A stretch of 64,000 nucleotides of DNA from Roseobacter insulae (lineage in GTDB: Bacteria; Pseudomonadota; Alphaproteobacteria; Rhodobacterales; Rhodobacteraceae): NCBI RefSeq assembly GCF_019375555.1, contig NZ_JAHXDN010000005.1, positions 186,001 through 250,000 of the forward strand. Direction: 5' to 3'. Numbering within the stretch: position 1 is the first letter of the stretch; each line of letters starts with the position of its first letter. Below, piece by piece: positions 8,425 through 17,553 of the stretch. The notes beneath the pieces were generated by a model. It made no database searches and was not told the origin of the DNA. It saw only the letters and a list, made by a program, of their open reading frames with translations. Both the position numbers and the translations under genes were made by a program.

Positions 8425-11031
8425 TCAGAAACGGTCAAGCAGTCTTTTCAGATAGTTACGTTCGACCTCCGGGCGATCCACCTGACCGGAGCGGCGGCGG
8501 ATTTCATCCAGAAGTTCACGTGCGCGGCCGTAGGCATCGTTATTGAGCGCCAAGGGTCCGTTGTCACCTTCCGCACCCGCATTGCCGGATTCGCGCCCCA
8601 GCGGATCACGGTTGTCGGCGCGCCGATCTGACTGTTGCGCGCCCTGCCCCGGCTGGCGGTTCTGATCCTGCTGCGCCATCATCTCGCCCAGTGACCGCAT
8701 ACCCTCGCGCAGGGCCTCCATGGCCTGCCCCTGATTGTTGATCGCTTCGGCAAGATCGTTTTCCCGCAGGGCTTCTTCCGCCCCATCCATGGCCCGGCCG
8801 GCGCGGTCCAGTGCCTCGCGCGCCGCATCTCCCTCCGGTGTGCCGGCACCGGGCAAATTGTCCTGCTGGCGGCGCAGTTCATCGCGTAGCGCCCGCTGGC
8901 GATCGGCAATCGAGCCCTCGGCGTCTCCACCCGGCTGCCCCTGTGACGGGCTGCCTTGCTGAGCACCGCTCTGGTCATCACCGCCCTCGCCTTGGCCCTG
9001 TTGTCCTTCGTGGCTCTGACCACGGCCCTGACCGCCGTTACGACCTTCATTGCCCTGGTTTTCGCCGGCCTGCGCACCGGGGTTGAATTGCTCCTGCAGG
9101 TCGCGGAATGCCTGATCTGACAGACCCTGCTGTTCGCGCAACGTCTCGGACAGGCCTTCCATGGCCTGTTCGCCGGGGCTTTGCCCGCCCTGACCCTGCT
9201 GGCCCTGCGTCACGCGCATGTTTTCCATCAGTTCCTGAAGTTCCTGCAACGCTTGCTGAGCCTCGGCCATGCGGCCCTGCTCCATCAGTTCCTGAATGCG
9301 GTCCATCATCCGCTGCAGATCATCCTGCGTCATCTGCATGGAATTCTGCGGGTTGCCTTGCCCGTTTTCGTCGTTTTCTTCCTGCTGCCGCTGCGCCTGA
9401 CGTGAAAGCTGCTGCAGATAGTCTTCCGTCGCGCGGCGCAGCTCACGCATCAGTTCGGCAATCTCTTCGTTCGAGGCACCGTTCTTGATAGCTTCGTTCA
9501 GGCGCTCCTGGGCCCGGCGCATACGCTCGGCCGCGTCAGCCAAATCACCCTCTTCCATGATCAGGGCAAGGTCCCACATTTCCCGCGCCAGATTTTCCTG
9601 CATCTCGTCACTCAGGCCATATTTGGCAAAGGTTTCGAGCTGCCTGATCACCTTGCGCAAACGCATCGCGTCGGTCTGATTGCGAAACAGATCTTCGGGC
9701 AGATAGGATGTCGCCCGCAAAATCTGACTGATCCTTTTGTTGTTGACCCGGGCCCACAGCAGGTCGCGGCGCTGTTCGATCACGGCGGCGGCAACGGGGT
9801 CAAAGAAACGGCGCCCGGGCAACACCATGGCACGCGGGTCGGTCTCAAAACGCTGTTCGGCGCCATCCAGCGCCGAAAGTCGGACGAGAACCGGCAAATT
9901 GGCCCAAGGATGCTGCGAGAAATCTTCGATCAGGTTTTCCTCGAACTCCCGTCTGTTGCCTGCAATCGGCGTCGGCAGGGGCACCACGAGATCGGGCCGG
10001 GCCTCGGGATCGATTACCAGGCCATACCGCCTATCGACCGAGACCAGATCGAGGGTAAACCGCGCCTCTCCGGCTTCCACGCCGTAGTCGTCGCGCGCTT
10101 CAAAGGGCAGCGTCATCTCTCCCATCGCCGATGCTTCCGGATCGTCCAGAACCGCGATCTGGGGCGGCGCGTCCGGGATGATTTCAACCTGCCAGTTGCG
10201 CCCGCCCGGACCATTGATCGCAATCGTGCCGTCCTGAACCACCGTGAAATCCTGTGCCGGGTCGGACGCAGGCGGCACTTCGGTCCGCCCCGATACCGTT
10301 TCTGACAGGGTCAATGCCCCCACTTCACCGTAAAGCCGCAAAGTGATCAGGCTGCCCACCGGCACCCGCAGGGATCCTTCGGGAATATCATTGAGGTATA
10401 TCGTCGGGCGTCCGGTGTAGCGGGGGCTTTCGGCCCATCCTTCCCAGACCGGCCCGGAAGCCAGATCCGCCCCGCCTGGGGCCATTTGCGTGACCGAGCC
10501 CACACGCCAGATGGACCCGAAAAGCAACGCGATCCCGAAAACCAGAATGGCGAGATACCGCAATGCATAAGGATCTCTCGAAGAGATCCGCAAATCCGCC
10601 GGTACGGGTTCTGCCTGAGCCGCCCGCGCCGCCATGCGCGCCTGATGCGCCCGCCAGACGGCAGTTGATGCCGCATCCGCCGCGCCAATCGTCTGGGTGT
10701 CGGACAATGCCTGCAAGGGGCGTCCGGGCAGACTGGCGTCCAGCCGCGCTATCGCCTGTGCCTGCGACGGCACGCGGAATTTCACAAAGGCATAACCCAG
10801 AGCGGCCAGACCGCCCAGGCCTGCAACCACGGCAATAGCCCAGACAACCTCGACCGCGATGCTGTCCTGCAGGCCCAGCATCAGCGCCGCCAGCACGAGC
10901 AGACAGACCGTCAGCAGCGGCCAGAGGCTCTGCACGAGGGATTCCGCCAGCATCCCAAGGCGTGTCAGCCGCAAGGGCCAGCGCACAGCCTTCAGGCTGC
11001 GTTTCGCATCGTGCCGGGAAAATGATGCCAT
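8425..11031 (-). CDS. TIGR02302 family (DUF4175) membrane protein
   Basis: 868 aa. Two N-terminal membrane helices (about 35-85) and a third near 155-175 are followed by a large periplasmic-type region with beta-rich segments (about 185-400). A helical stretch (about 430-560) and a long Gln/Gly/Asn-rich, low-complexity region (about 560-800; QQGLSDQAFRDLQEQ, GQGRGQSHEGQQGQGEGG) come next. The C-terminal motif ELLDEIRRRSGQVDRPEVERNYLKRLLDRF is the family hallmark. It is an alphaproteobacterial protein of unknown role. It follows lysA with 40 bases between, probably one transcript, but no biochemical link to lysine synthesis is known to me. Confidence 0.88.
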   Translation of the reverse strand: MASFSRHDAKRSLKAVRWPLRLTRLGMLAESLVQSLWPLLTVCLLVLAALMLGLQDSIAVEVVWAIAVVAGLGGLAALGYAFVKFRVPSQAQAIARLDASLPGRPLQALSDTQTIGAADAASTAVWRAHQARMAARAAQAEPVPADLRISSRDPYALRYLAILVFGIALLFGSIWRVGSVTQMAPGGADLASGPVWEGWAESPRYTGRPTIYLNDIPEGSLRVPVGSLITLRLYGEVGALTLSETVSGRTEVPPASDPAQDFTVVQDGTIAINGPGGRNWQVEIIPDAPPQIAVLDDPEASAMGEMTLPFEARDDYGVEAGEARFTLDLVSVDRRYGLVIDPEARPDLVVPLPTPIAGNRREFEENLIEDFSQHPWANLPVLVRLSALDGAEQRFETDPRAMVLPGRRFFDPVAAAVIEQRRDLLWARVNNKRISQILRATSYLPEDLFRNQTDAMRLRKVIRQLETFAKYGLSDEMQENLAREMWDLALIMEEGDLADAAERMRRAQERLNEAIKNGASNEEIAELMRELRRATEDYLQQLSRQAQRQQEENDENGQGNPQNSMQMTQDDLQRMMDRIQELMEQGRMAEAQQALQELQELMENMRVTQGQQGQGGQSPGEQAMEGLSETLREQQGLSDQAFRDLQEQFNPGAQAGENQGNEGRNGGQGRGQSHEGQQGQGEGGDDQSGAQQGSPSQGQPGGDAEGSIADRQRALRDELRRQQDNLPGAGTPEGDAAREALDRAGRAMDGAEEALRENDLAEAINNQGQAMEALREGMRSLGEMMAQQDQNRQPGQGAQQSDRRADNRDPLGRESGNAGAEGDNGPLALNNDAYGRARELLDEIRRRSGQVDRPEVERNYLKRLLDRF

Positions 11032-11071
11032 CGCTTCGTCTCCGCTTGTCCCCGACTGCGGGGATACGCAA

Positions 11072-12337
11072 TCAGAGCCATTCTGGAATGGTATCCCGAT
11101 TTATCATTTCGTCAAAGGTCGGACGTCGGCGAATAACCGCAAATTGATCCTTATTCACCAGAACTTCGGGGATCAGGGGGCGCGAATTGTATTCGCTGCT
11201 CATAACCGCGCCATAAGCGCCGGCAGAACGGAAGGCCACAAGCTCTCCCGCGGTGACAGGAGACATGAACCGCCCCTTGGCGAAGGTATCCCCGGATTCG
11301 CAAACCGGGCCAACGATATCGAACTTGACCTGATCGACCCCCGGCGCGGGTTCGATCACCGGAATGATGTCATGGTAGGCTTCGTACATGGCCGGGCGGA
11401 TCAGATCGTTCATCGCACCGTCGATGATGAGGAAATCACGGTCCTCGCCGGATTTCACGTAGATCACCTCTGACACCATCAGCCCGGCGTTTCCGGCAAT
11501 CAGCCGTCCCGGTTCGATCTCGATCTCACACCCAAGATGACCCAGGGTGCGCTTGACCAACGCGCCGTAGTCCACCGGTAGGGGCGGTGCCTGATTGTCG
11601 CGTGCATAAGGAATGCCAAGCCCGCCGCCCAGATCCAGCCGACGGATGTTATGGCCGTCGGCACGCAGTGTTTCGGTCAGTTCGGCAACTTTTTGATACG
11701 CAGCTTCAAACGGAGCAAGATCGGTGAGTTGGCTGCCGATATGAACGTCGATGCCAATCACTTCCAGCCCGTCCATCGATGCGGCCAGCGCATAAACCTC
11801 GCGCGCTCGCGATATTGGAATGCCGAACTTGTTCTCGGATTTGCCGGTTGCAATTTTCGCATGGGTTTTGGCGTCGACATCCGGATTGACGCGAATGGTG
11901 ATCGGGGCCATCTGCCCCATGGCCAGCGCCGTTGCGTTCAGCACTTCCATCTCCGGCTCGGATTCGACGTTGAACTGGCGAATGCCACCTTCCAATGCCA
12001 GCCGAATTTCCGCAGCCGTTTTGCCGACACCGGAGAACACGATCCGATCCCCGGGTACTCCGGCTGCTTTGGCCCGCCGGTATTCGCCGCCCGACACCAC
12101 GTCCATGCCAGCGCCTGCCTGTGCCAGGGTTTTCAGGATCGCCTGATTGCTCGCCGCCTTCATTGCGTAGCACACGAGGTGGTCGAGACCGTCCAGCGCA
12201 TCGTCAAACAGGTGGAAGTGGCGCAGGAGTGTCGCCGTCGAATAGACGTAAAATGGCGTGCCTACCGCCGCCGCGATCTCCGCGACAGGCACGTCTTCGG
12301 CATGCAGGGCGCCGTTTTTATAGATGAAGTGATCCAT
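11072..12337 (-). CDS. lysA: Diaminopimelate decarboxylase
   Basis: 421 aa, usual length. Last step of lysine synthesis, meso-diaminopimelate to L-lysine plus CO2. It is a fold-III PLP enzyme: the PLP lysine is K60 in CYAMKAASN, the phosphate loop is RLDLGGGLGIPY, and the C-terminal barrel carries the substrate cysteine in CESGDTFAKGR and the GAYGAVMSSEYNSRPL motif. It is transcribed toward the TIGR02302 gene. A terminator for the next gene upstream lies between, so lysA has its own promoter in the 110-bp gap. Confidence 0.97.
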   Translation of the reverse strand: MDHFIYKNGALHAEDVPVAEIAAAVGTPFYVYSTATLLRHFHLFDDALDGLDHLVCYAMKAASNQAILKTLAQAGAGMDVVSGGEYRRAKAAGVPGDRIVFSGVGKTAAEIRLALEGGIRQFNVESEPEMEVLNATALAMGQMAPITIRVNPDVDAKTHAKIATGKSENKFGIPISRAREVYALAASMDGLEVIGIDVHIGSQLTDLAPFEAAYQKVAELTETLRADGHNIRRLDLGGGLGIPYARDNQAPPLPVDYGALVKRTLGHLGCEIEIEPGRLIAGNAGLMVSEVIYVKSGEDRDFLIIDGAMNDLIRPAMYEAYHDIIPVIEPAPGVDQVKFDIVGPVCESGDTFAKGRFMSPVTAGELVAFRSAGAYGAVMSSEYNSRPLIPEVLVNKDQFAVIRRRPTFDEMINRDTIPEWL

Positions 12338-12392
12338 GATGAGCGCTTACGCAAATCCGCGCCGGATATCAATTGATCGACGTGCCCCGCTC

Positions 12393-12417
12393 AAAAAAAG
12401 GGCGGCTTGCGCCGCCC
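12393..12417 (-). terminator. Rho-independent terminator of the VPLPA-CTERM gene
   Basis: On the minus strand GGGCGGC-gcaa-GCCGCCC is followed by seven T. The perfect 7-bp stem and T run sit 31 bases after the stop codon of the VPLPA-CTERM gene and before lysA, so the two genes are separately transcribed. Confidence 0.9.
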
Positions 12418-12447
12418 CGGTGGATATGTGATCCGTATGAACCAACA

Positions 12448-13158
12448 TTATACGGGTTTGTTTTTACGATGGCGCGCAGCGAGGCCGAACGCGCCCATTC
12501 CGACCAGCATCAAGGGCAACGCCGCGGGAACAGGCACCGGCATCGGTGTTTCGAACACCAGCGCATCGATGCCGCCGGAGCCGCTGTAGCGGAAACGCAG
12601 CCAATCCCCTTGCGAGATCAGCCCGGAGCGGAAGGTCGTGCTGCCGGTTTCGTTCTCGCCCAGCGTGATCGACCCGATATTGCTTGTACCGCCATCAAAT
12701 GCACTTGTCCGGAAGGTGAAGGTCCCGTCATCAACGGCTGAGGCACCGACCCAGTAAAAAGGTGTGTCGCTCAAAAGGGTGAACAGAATGAACCCGGATG
12801 TCGCCGCATCGTCTGGCACGGTAGCACCGGCTTCCTGACGGATCAGCACGTTGCCCGCGACCCCGTTGTCACCCTGAGTGTAGCCGGGCGATCCGGCGGA
12901 GGTAAGATCGCTGTCGCCACCGCAGTTCTGGTTTTCCGGGGCCGCGACGCATGTGGTGTCGAAAAGTGTTGCGCCGGTAACGCCCTGATTGAAATTGCCG
13001 GAGACGGCAAAACGAAAGCCATCTTCGGCATATTCGGTCATCGGCGTTGCCGAGGTGGCACCTGTTCCGAAATCGATCACATATGTTGCGGCGGATACAG
13101 CGACTGGCGCCAGTGACAATGCGGCAGCAACAGCCGCGGGCTTCAGAAATCTTTGCAT
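12448..13158 (-). CDS. VPLPA-CTERM sorting domain protein
   Basis: 236 aa. A signal peptide (residues 1-23, ending AVSAA) leads into a beta-rich extracellular domain with a likely disulfide (CVAAPENQNCGG, about 71-82). The protein ends in a sorting signal: PVPVPAALPLMLVGMGAFGLAARHRKNKPV, that is the VPLPA-like motif, one membrane helix and a basic tail. Such tails are recognised by exosortases, which process the protein for surface or matrix anchoring. No exosortase gene is in the window. It stands alone with its own terminator. The function of the mature domain is unknown. Confidence 0.85.
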   Translation of the reverse strand: MQRFLKPAAVAAALSLAPVAVSAATYVIDFGTGATSATPMTEYAEDGFRFAVSGNFNQGVTGATLFDTTCVAAPENQNCGGDSDLTSAGSPGYTQGDNGVAGNVLIRQEAGATVPDDAATSGFILFTLLSDTPFYWVGASAVDDGTFTFRTSAFDGGTSNIGSITLGENETGSTTFRSGLISQGDWLRFRYSGSGGIDALVFETPMPVPVPAALPLMLVGMGAFGLAARHRKNKPV

Positions 13159-13320
13159 GAGATACCTTCACTCATTAAGAACGGTGCCGCGCAATACACG
13201 GCCGATAACGAAAATTCATCATCATTTTGACACAATTTGGCGCTTCACGCTTTACAAATAGTTGAAAAATACTGTTTCCCGAAGGGCCGAAATCCACCTA
13301 CCATAGGTTGAAAATTGACC

Positions 13321-13638
13321 TTATGGGACCTTTTGCAAGCGCAAGAACAGGTAAAGAGGCAACCCGCAGCTTACCCCGATGCAAAACGTTGCCGGGATGG
13401 CGAGTAATCCAACCCACCGTCGCGAGCGGATCGTCTCGGCGATGATCCACACGGTGAGCGTGACCGCGGCTATCGTGAGGTCCCAGACCAGCCCGCTGGT
13501 GGCGGCGTTCGCATGCCACGCATCGACCATTGCCATCAGGTCGTAGCCATTTTCGGAGAACCACCCGATGAAGTAGCTCATCGGATGAACCGCCCCCCAA
13601 ACGGCGAGCGCCAGGAAAACGATGCGCAGCCCCGTCAC
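13321..13638 (-). CDS. DUF2834 family membrane protein
   Basis: 105 aa with three hydrophobic helices (about 5-25, 48-66, 73-98). The motif NGYDLMAMVDAWHANAATSGLVWDLTIAAVTLTVWIIAE fits DUF2834. It starts with GTG at 13638, 3 bases after the stop of the small lipoprotein gene, so it is the third gene of argH-lipoprotein-DUF2834. Function unknown; inner membrane. Confidence 0.75.
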   Translation of the reverse strand: MTGLRIVFLALAVWGAVHPMSYFIGWFSENGYDLMAMVDAWHANAATSGLVWDLTIAAVTLTVWIIAETIRSRRWVGLLAIPATFCIGVSCGLPLYLFLRLQKVP

Positions 13639-13641
13639 AGG

Positions 13642-13815
13642 TCAGAGGCCCAGCCACAGCGAAAGCCGTCCCTTGGACAGGCCGACGCTCGCACTGGGAT
13701 GAATGCCATTTTGATTGATCGTCACACCACCGTTGACGCTCGGCGCGATGGGTTCACCGTCCGCACCGCAGGCGGCAAGAGCCAGGCACATCAACAAAGC
13801 GCTCAAACGGATCAT
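13642..13815 (-). CDS. Small lipoprotein next to argH
   Basis: 57 aa. The lipobox LALAACG gives a lipidated Cys at residue 16 of [17 protein letters not shown]. The mature peptide is about 42 aa with no recognised domain ([26 protein letters not shown] suggests a short beta hairpin). The ATG at 13815 overlaps the argH stop (ATGA), so it is translationally coupled to argH. A small lipoprotein at this position is familiar in alphaproteobacteria; lptM-like genes elsewhere sit by lysA. Outer- or inner-membrane anchoring is inferred. Confidence 0.75.
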   Translation of the reverse strand: MIRLSALLMCLALAACGADGEPIAPSVNGGVTINQNGIHPSASVGLSKGRLSLWLGL

Positions 13816-15224
13816 GCGATCATTTCCTTCCAACGGTCGACTTGTGCCCGCACCTGCGATGGCGCGGTTCCCCCATAGGATGTACGACTATTAACCGAGT
13901 TTTCCACGCCAAGCACGTCGAAAACCTGCGCGGTGATATCGGGATGCGCCGATTTCATGTCATCGAGGCTCAATTCCGGCAGATCGCAGCCCTTGCTTTC
14001 AGCCAATGCCACGAGGATTCCCGTCACGTGATGAGCATCCCGGAACGGTAGGCCCAGAACGCGCACCAGCCAGTCCGCGAGATCGGTGGCCGTGGAAAAA
14101 CCGGACCCTGCCGCCGCTGCAAGACTGTCACGGTTCGCGGTCATGTCCGAGACCATCCCGGTCATCGCGGCCAGTGCCAGCATCAGGTTGTCGGCAGCGT
14201 CAAACACCTGCTCCTTATCTTCCTGCATGTCCTTGGAATAGGTCAGCGGCAGCCCCTTCATCACCATCATCAAAGCGGTATTTGCGCCAAAAATGCGGCC
14301 GACTTTCGCGCGGATCAGTTCGGCCGCATCTGGGTTCTTTTTCTGAGGCATGATCGACGACCCGGTGGAAAACCGGTCACTCAGGGTGACAAAGCGGAAC
14401 TGCGCCGACGACCAGATGACGAGCTCTTCGGCGAACCTGCTCAGATGCATGGCACAAATGCTGGCCACGCCCAGAAACTCCAGCGCGAAATCGCGATCGC
14501 TCACCGCATCCAGCGAATTGGCCGCCGGCGCATCAAACCCCAGCGCTTTTGCGGTCATGTGCCGGTCGATGGGAAAGGACGTGCCCGCCAGCGCCGCGGC
14601 CCCCAAGGGCGAGGTGTTCATCCGCGCCCGCGCGTCCCGCACCCGGCCCAAATCCCGCCCGAACATTTCAACATAGGCCATCATGTGGTGGCCCCATGTG
14701 ACCGGCTGTGCGGTCTGAAGATGCGTGAAACCGGGCATTACCCAATCGGCACCGGCCTCTGCCTGCCCCAAAAGCGCCCGCATCAGGGCGATCAGGCCGC
14801 TTTCAGAGGCATCCAGCTGGTCCCGCACCCACAGCTTGAAATCGGTCGCCACCTGATCGTTGCGACTGCGCCCGGTGTGCAGCCGGCCCGCGGGTTCCCC
14901 AATAATTTCCTTCAGCCGCGCTTCCACATTCATGTGGATGTCTTCGAGTGCGGTTGAAAACTGAAAAGCGCCTTCGTTTATTTCTGACAAGACCGTGAGG
15001 AGACCTTCCCGAATGGCCTCGACGTCGCTAGGTTCCAGAATGCCCGTCGCCCCCAACATGGCGGCGTGCGCCCGCGATCCTGCAATGTCCTGCGCCGCCA
15101 TCCGTTTGTCGAAGCCGATCGAGGCGTTGATTGCCTCCATGATTGCATCCGGACCGGCGGCAAAGCGACCGCCCCACATCTGGTTGGAGGCATTGGAGGA
15201 TTTGGCGGCGGGCGTGTCTGTCAT
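13812..15224 (-). CDS. argH: Argininosuccinate lyase
   Basis: 470 aa. Cleaves argininosuccinate to arginine and fumarate, the last step of arginine synthesis. It is a fumarase/aspartase superfamily enzyme: the signature [18 protein letters not shown] carries the mobile catalytic serine loop, with [16 protein letters not shown] and [18 protein letters not shown] as the other conserved regions. It starts ATG at 15224, only 24 bases from the divergent tlpA start, so its promoter must overlap the tlpA coding region or be very compact. The lipoprotein and DUF2834 genes follow in the same unit. Confidence 0.97.
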   Translation of the reverse strand: MTDTPAAKSSNASNQMWGGRFAAGPDAIMEAINASIGFDKRMAAQDIAGSRAHAAMLGATGILEPSDVEAIREGLLTVLSEINEGAFQFSTALEDIHMNVEARLKEIIGEPAGRLHTGRSRNDQVATDFKLWVRDQLDASESGLIALMRALLGQAEAGADWVMPGFTHLQTAQPVTWGHHMMAYVEMFGRDLGRVRDARARMNTSPLGAAALAGTSFPIDRHMTAKALGFDAPAANSLDAVSDRDFALEFLGVASICAMHLSRFAEELVIWSSAQFRFVTLSDRFSTGSSIMPQKKNPDAAELIRAKVGRIFGANTALMMVMKGLPLTYSKDMQEDKEQVFDAADNLMLALAAMTGMVSDMTANRDSLAAAAGSGFSTATDLADWLVRVLGLPFRDAHHVTGILVALAESKGCDLPELSLDDMKSAHPDITAQVFDVLGVENSVNSRTSYGGTAPSQVRAQVDRWKEMIA

Positions 15225-15248
15225 TTGGAAGAACCCTTCGGAGGGGAT

Positions 15249-15818
15249 ATGAAAAGAATACTTGCTGCGCTCGTTTATACGGCCCTTGGCGCGGGCGCAA
15301 TCTTGGCTCCGGAGAGCGCGCAGGCTGATCTGACAAAGGCCGCTCTGTTACGCGACGGGGACATGCGGAAACTGATATTCCACGAAGTGCCAGAGGCCAC
15401 GTCGACAGCCTCTTATGACCTTGCGGATGGCGCGGGCGAGCAGACGCTGGAAGCCTATCGCGGCAAGTATATTTTGCTCAACTTCTGGGCCACCTGGTGC
15501 GCCCCGTGCCGCAAGGAGATGCCGCAGCTTTCCGAATTGCAGGCGGAGTTCGGCGGCGATGCCTTCGAGGTCGTGACCATTGCCACGGGCCGGAATTCGC
15601 CTGAGGGGATCAAGAAATTCTTCGAAGAAACCGGCATCGACAATCTGCCCCGGCATCAAGACCCACAACAATCGCTGGCCAGCCAGATGGGTATTTTCGG
15701 ACTGCCGATCACCGTGTTGATCGACCCTGAAGGGCGTGAAGTGGCCCGGTTGCGCGGCGATGCAGACTGGGCAAGCGACAGCGCCAAGGCCATCGTCGAA
15801 GCGCTCATCACGCAATAA
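15249..15818 (+). CDS. tlpA: TlpA-family thiol:disulfide oxidoreductase
   Basis: 189 aa. A signal peptide or N-terminal anchor (1-26, ending SAQA) is followed by a thioredoxin fold with [15 protein letters not shown] (Cys84/Cys87) and the cis-Pro loop [20 protein letters not shown]. It probably keeps cysteines of cytochrome c or CuA reduced in the periplasm. The start at 15249 follows GAGGGG and gives a proper signal peptide; the frame is open further upstream but opposite argH. Divergent argH/tlpA is a common alphaproteobacterial order. Confidence 0.9.
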   Translation: MKRILAALVYTALGAGAILAPESAQADLTKAALLRDGDMRKLIFHEVPEATSTASYDLADGAGEQTLEAYRGKYILLNFWATWCAPCRKEMPQLSELQAEFGGDAFEVVTIATGRNSPEGIKKFFEETGIDNLPRHQDPQQSLASQMGIFGLPITVLIDPEGREVARLRGDADWASDSAKAIVEALITQ

Positions 15819-15853
15819 CGGCCTGGTGTGTCAATGCGATCGATCGAAAACCC

Positions 15854-16921
15854 TCAGGCCGCGTGCATGAGGATTGCCGCCTCTGACGCCGACAGGTTGC
15901 GACGCGCGTAGCCGCCATACGTGTGCGGATCATATGCAAGATCTGGATACTGCCTGAGCAATCTCGCGCGATCCGTGCTTTCCAGGGTCGCCAGCGCGGT
16001 GCTGGCCGGATGAAAACTCTCGGTTGCCACCCCGTTTGCCCAGAGAATGTTATGTCCGGGCAGCAGCAGATGAATGTAGGTGACCTCGCGCACGTGCACA
16101 TCGACGGCGATGTGTTGCGCGTCGATCAGATCCTTGGCCGCCACAAGCACTTCGGGGGTGTTGAACAGATCATCCGCGACCGGTCCGGACACCAGTATCC
16201 GATGCGCCGGCGACACCAGCAATTCCTGATCCGGACGCCCGGCGTTCAATGCCCCTGCGCGAATCCGTACCGGGCGGAGATGCGGCAGGGCAAAGAGACG
16301 CGCGCCAGTCATGCGCCGGCTGCCAATCCACTCAATGGGTTGAGCGCCGTTGTCCTTGGTTTGCACAAGGTCACCCACAGCCAGGTCCTGCACCAGCCTG
16401 ATGCCGTCCGGGGTCGCAATACGCGTGTCGGGTGTGAAACAGATGACCCCTCCGCTGTCCGGCTGGTTCGACAGTGAGGGTTTGGCGCCCAGTGTATGGT
16501 GCACGATCCACAAATCCGACCCGCGGGGTGGTAATTCATCTAGGAACATCAAGAGCGGTTGGGCACCGCCCCCCACGTTGATCAGCGTGACCGTGTAACT
16601 TTGCGCGCCATCCGTCACAACGAAACTGCTGTCCGCCAGCCTGCTCTGGACCGTGTCGCCATCGGGCAACGCCATTGTGTTGATGTCCAGGGCGGCTCCG
16701 ACCAGCCGATGCACCATTTTCGCCGCGCGCTTGCGCAACGTGTCTGACCCGTCTGCCCGATCCAACCGCAAAACGCCGGATGGTCCGTCTACCTGTACCG
16801 CATCCCCGCGCCAGGACCACGCCGCACCCACTGTCAGGGATTGCACTGGCGCGGCCTCAAGGCCGTCTACTTCCGTTTGCGACCAGGAGATGACGAACGT
16901 GCCACGAAAGCCCGTTTTCAT
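15854..16921 (-). CDS. Hint (hedgehog/intein-type) domain protein
   Basis: 355 aa. The N-terminal half (about 1-155) is a beta-rich domain of unknown role. A Hint domain follows, beginning CFTPDTRIATPDGIRLVQDLAVGDLVQTKDNG (catalytic Cys about residue 161) and continuing through PIEWIGSRR and LLVSPAHRILV to HLLLPGHNILWANGVATESFHP. This Hint subtype is very common in Rhodobacteraceae, often on secreted proteins, and may self-cleave. No signal peptide is visible. It converges on tlpA. Confidence 0.85.
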   Translation of the reverse strand: MKTGFRGTFVISWSQTEVDGLEAAPVQSLTVGAAWSWRGDAVQVDGPSGVLRLDRADGSDTLRKRAAKMVHRLVGAALDINTMALPDGDTVQSRLADSSFVVTDGAQSYTVTLINVGGGAQPLLMFLDELPPRGSDLWIVHHTLGAKPSLSNQPDSGGVICFTPDTRIATPDGIRLVQDLAVGDLVQTKDNGAQPIEWIGSRRMTGARLFALPHLRPVRIRAGALNAGRPDQELLVSPAHRILVSGPVADDLFNTPEVLVAAKDLIDAQHIAVDVHVREVTYIHLLLPGHNILWANGVATESFHPASTALATLESTDRARLLRQYPDLAYDPHTYGGYARRNLSASEAAILMHAA

Positions 16922-16974
16922 TGCCTGTTTGCCTGCCTCTGTTTTTTATTAAAATTTGGTTAACAATACAGATG

Positions 16975-17012
16975 CACTCTGTGAACCCTTTTTTTTAAAG
17001 GATTCCAGAGTG
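16975..17012. repeat. Nested inverted repeat upstream of the Hint gene
   Basis: CACTCTG (16975-16981) pairs with CAGAGTG (17006-17012). Inside, CCTTT and AAAGG flank a T run. It lies about 55-90 bp before the Hint gene start, and may be an operator or a bidirectional terminator-like hairpin. Confidence 0.5.
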
Positions 17013-17553
17013 TTGCAATTCGACCCTGATGTCACTTAGTCCGATCCATCCTTTTACTCGCAATTCGACCCATGAATGCGCCAACTGTTTTGGGGCATCA
17101 GATCAGGATCTCCGCATCGCTATAACGTCTTTCTGGTATGACAGAAACCAGTGATATCTGTGCTGCCTTGGCAAATTATCAGTGCGTTCTCTGTTGGGGC
17201 GGCGTGGACGGATCGCGCGGTGTGAGCCGATCCGTCGCGCAGGATCAGGCGCCTCATTATCCTACCGTTGCCGCCCTGACCACTGAATGGATTTCCGACG
17301 GACTTGCAGGAGGTATCTTCCGTTTCTCACTCAGGCTTGGGAACCGCCTGGCAGGGCATCTCATCCATCAGGGTGCCATCTTTCAGGCTGCAGAGATATG
17401 GCCCTGCTGTCCACTCATCCGGTCTGGCTCATCTACAGCTCTTAGTTCTGTTTGACAGCGCCATGCAATACACGTTGCAGCAATAAAATCCGCCTCGATC
17501 CGCTTTGTCGCCATCGCGTGCAGCTCGGCAGACAGCCCGACCCGGCAGTTGCG
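17013..17553. other. Gene-poor region between the Hint gene and potC
   Basis: No confident gene. A plus-strand frame of 105 codons (17138-17455) has no ribosome site and no family resemblance. On the minus strand, directly after potC, two short frames read as a Cys-rich peptide (FYCCNVYCMALSNRTKSC, then after a frame change PYLCSLKDGTLMDEMPCQAV, ending at 17331). This could be a decayed small gene. Confidence 0.4.

Noticed and set aside
12338-12392. Riboswitch before lysA
   Set aside because: The leader is too short and shows no lysine-riboswitch-like structure.
17138-17455. 105-codon plus-strand frame between the Hint and potC genes
   Set aside because: No ribosome site, no family resemblance, irregular codon use; kept only as unassigned region.
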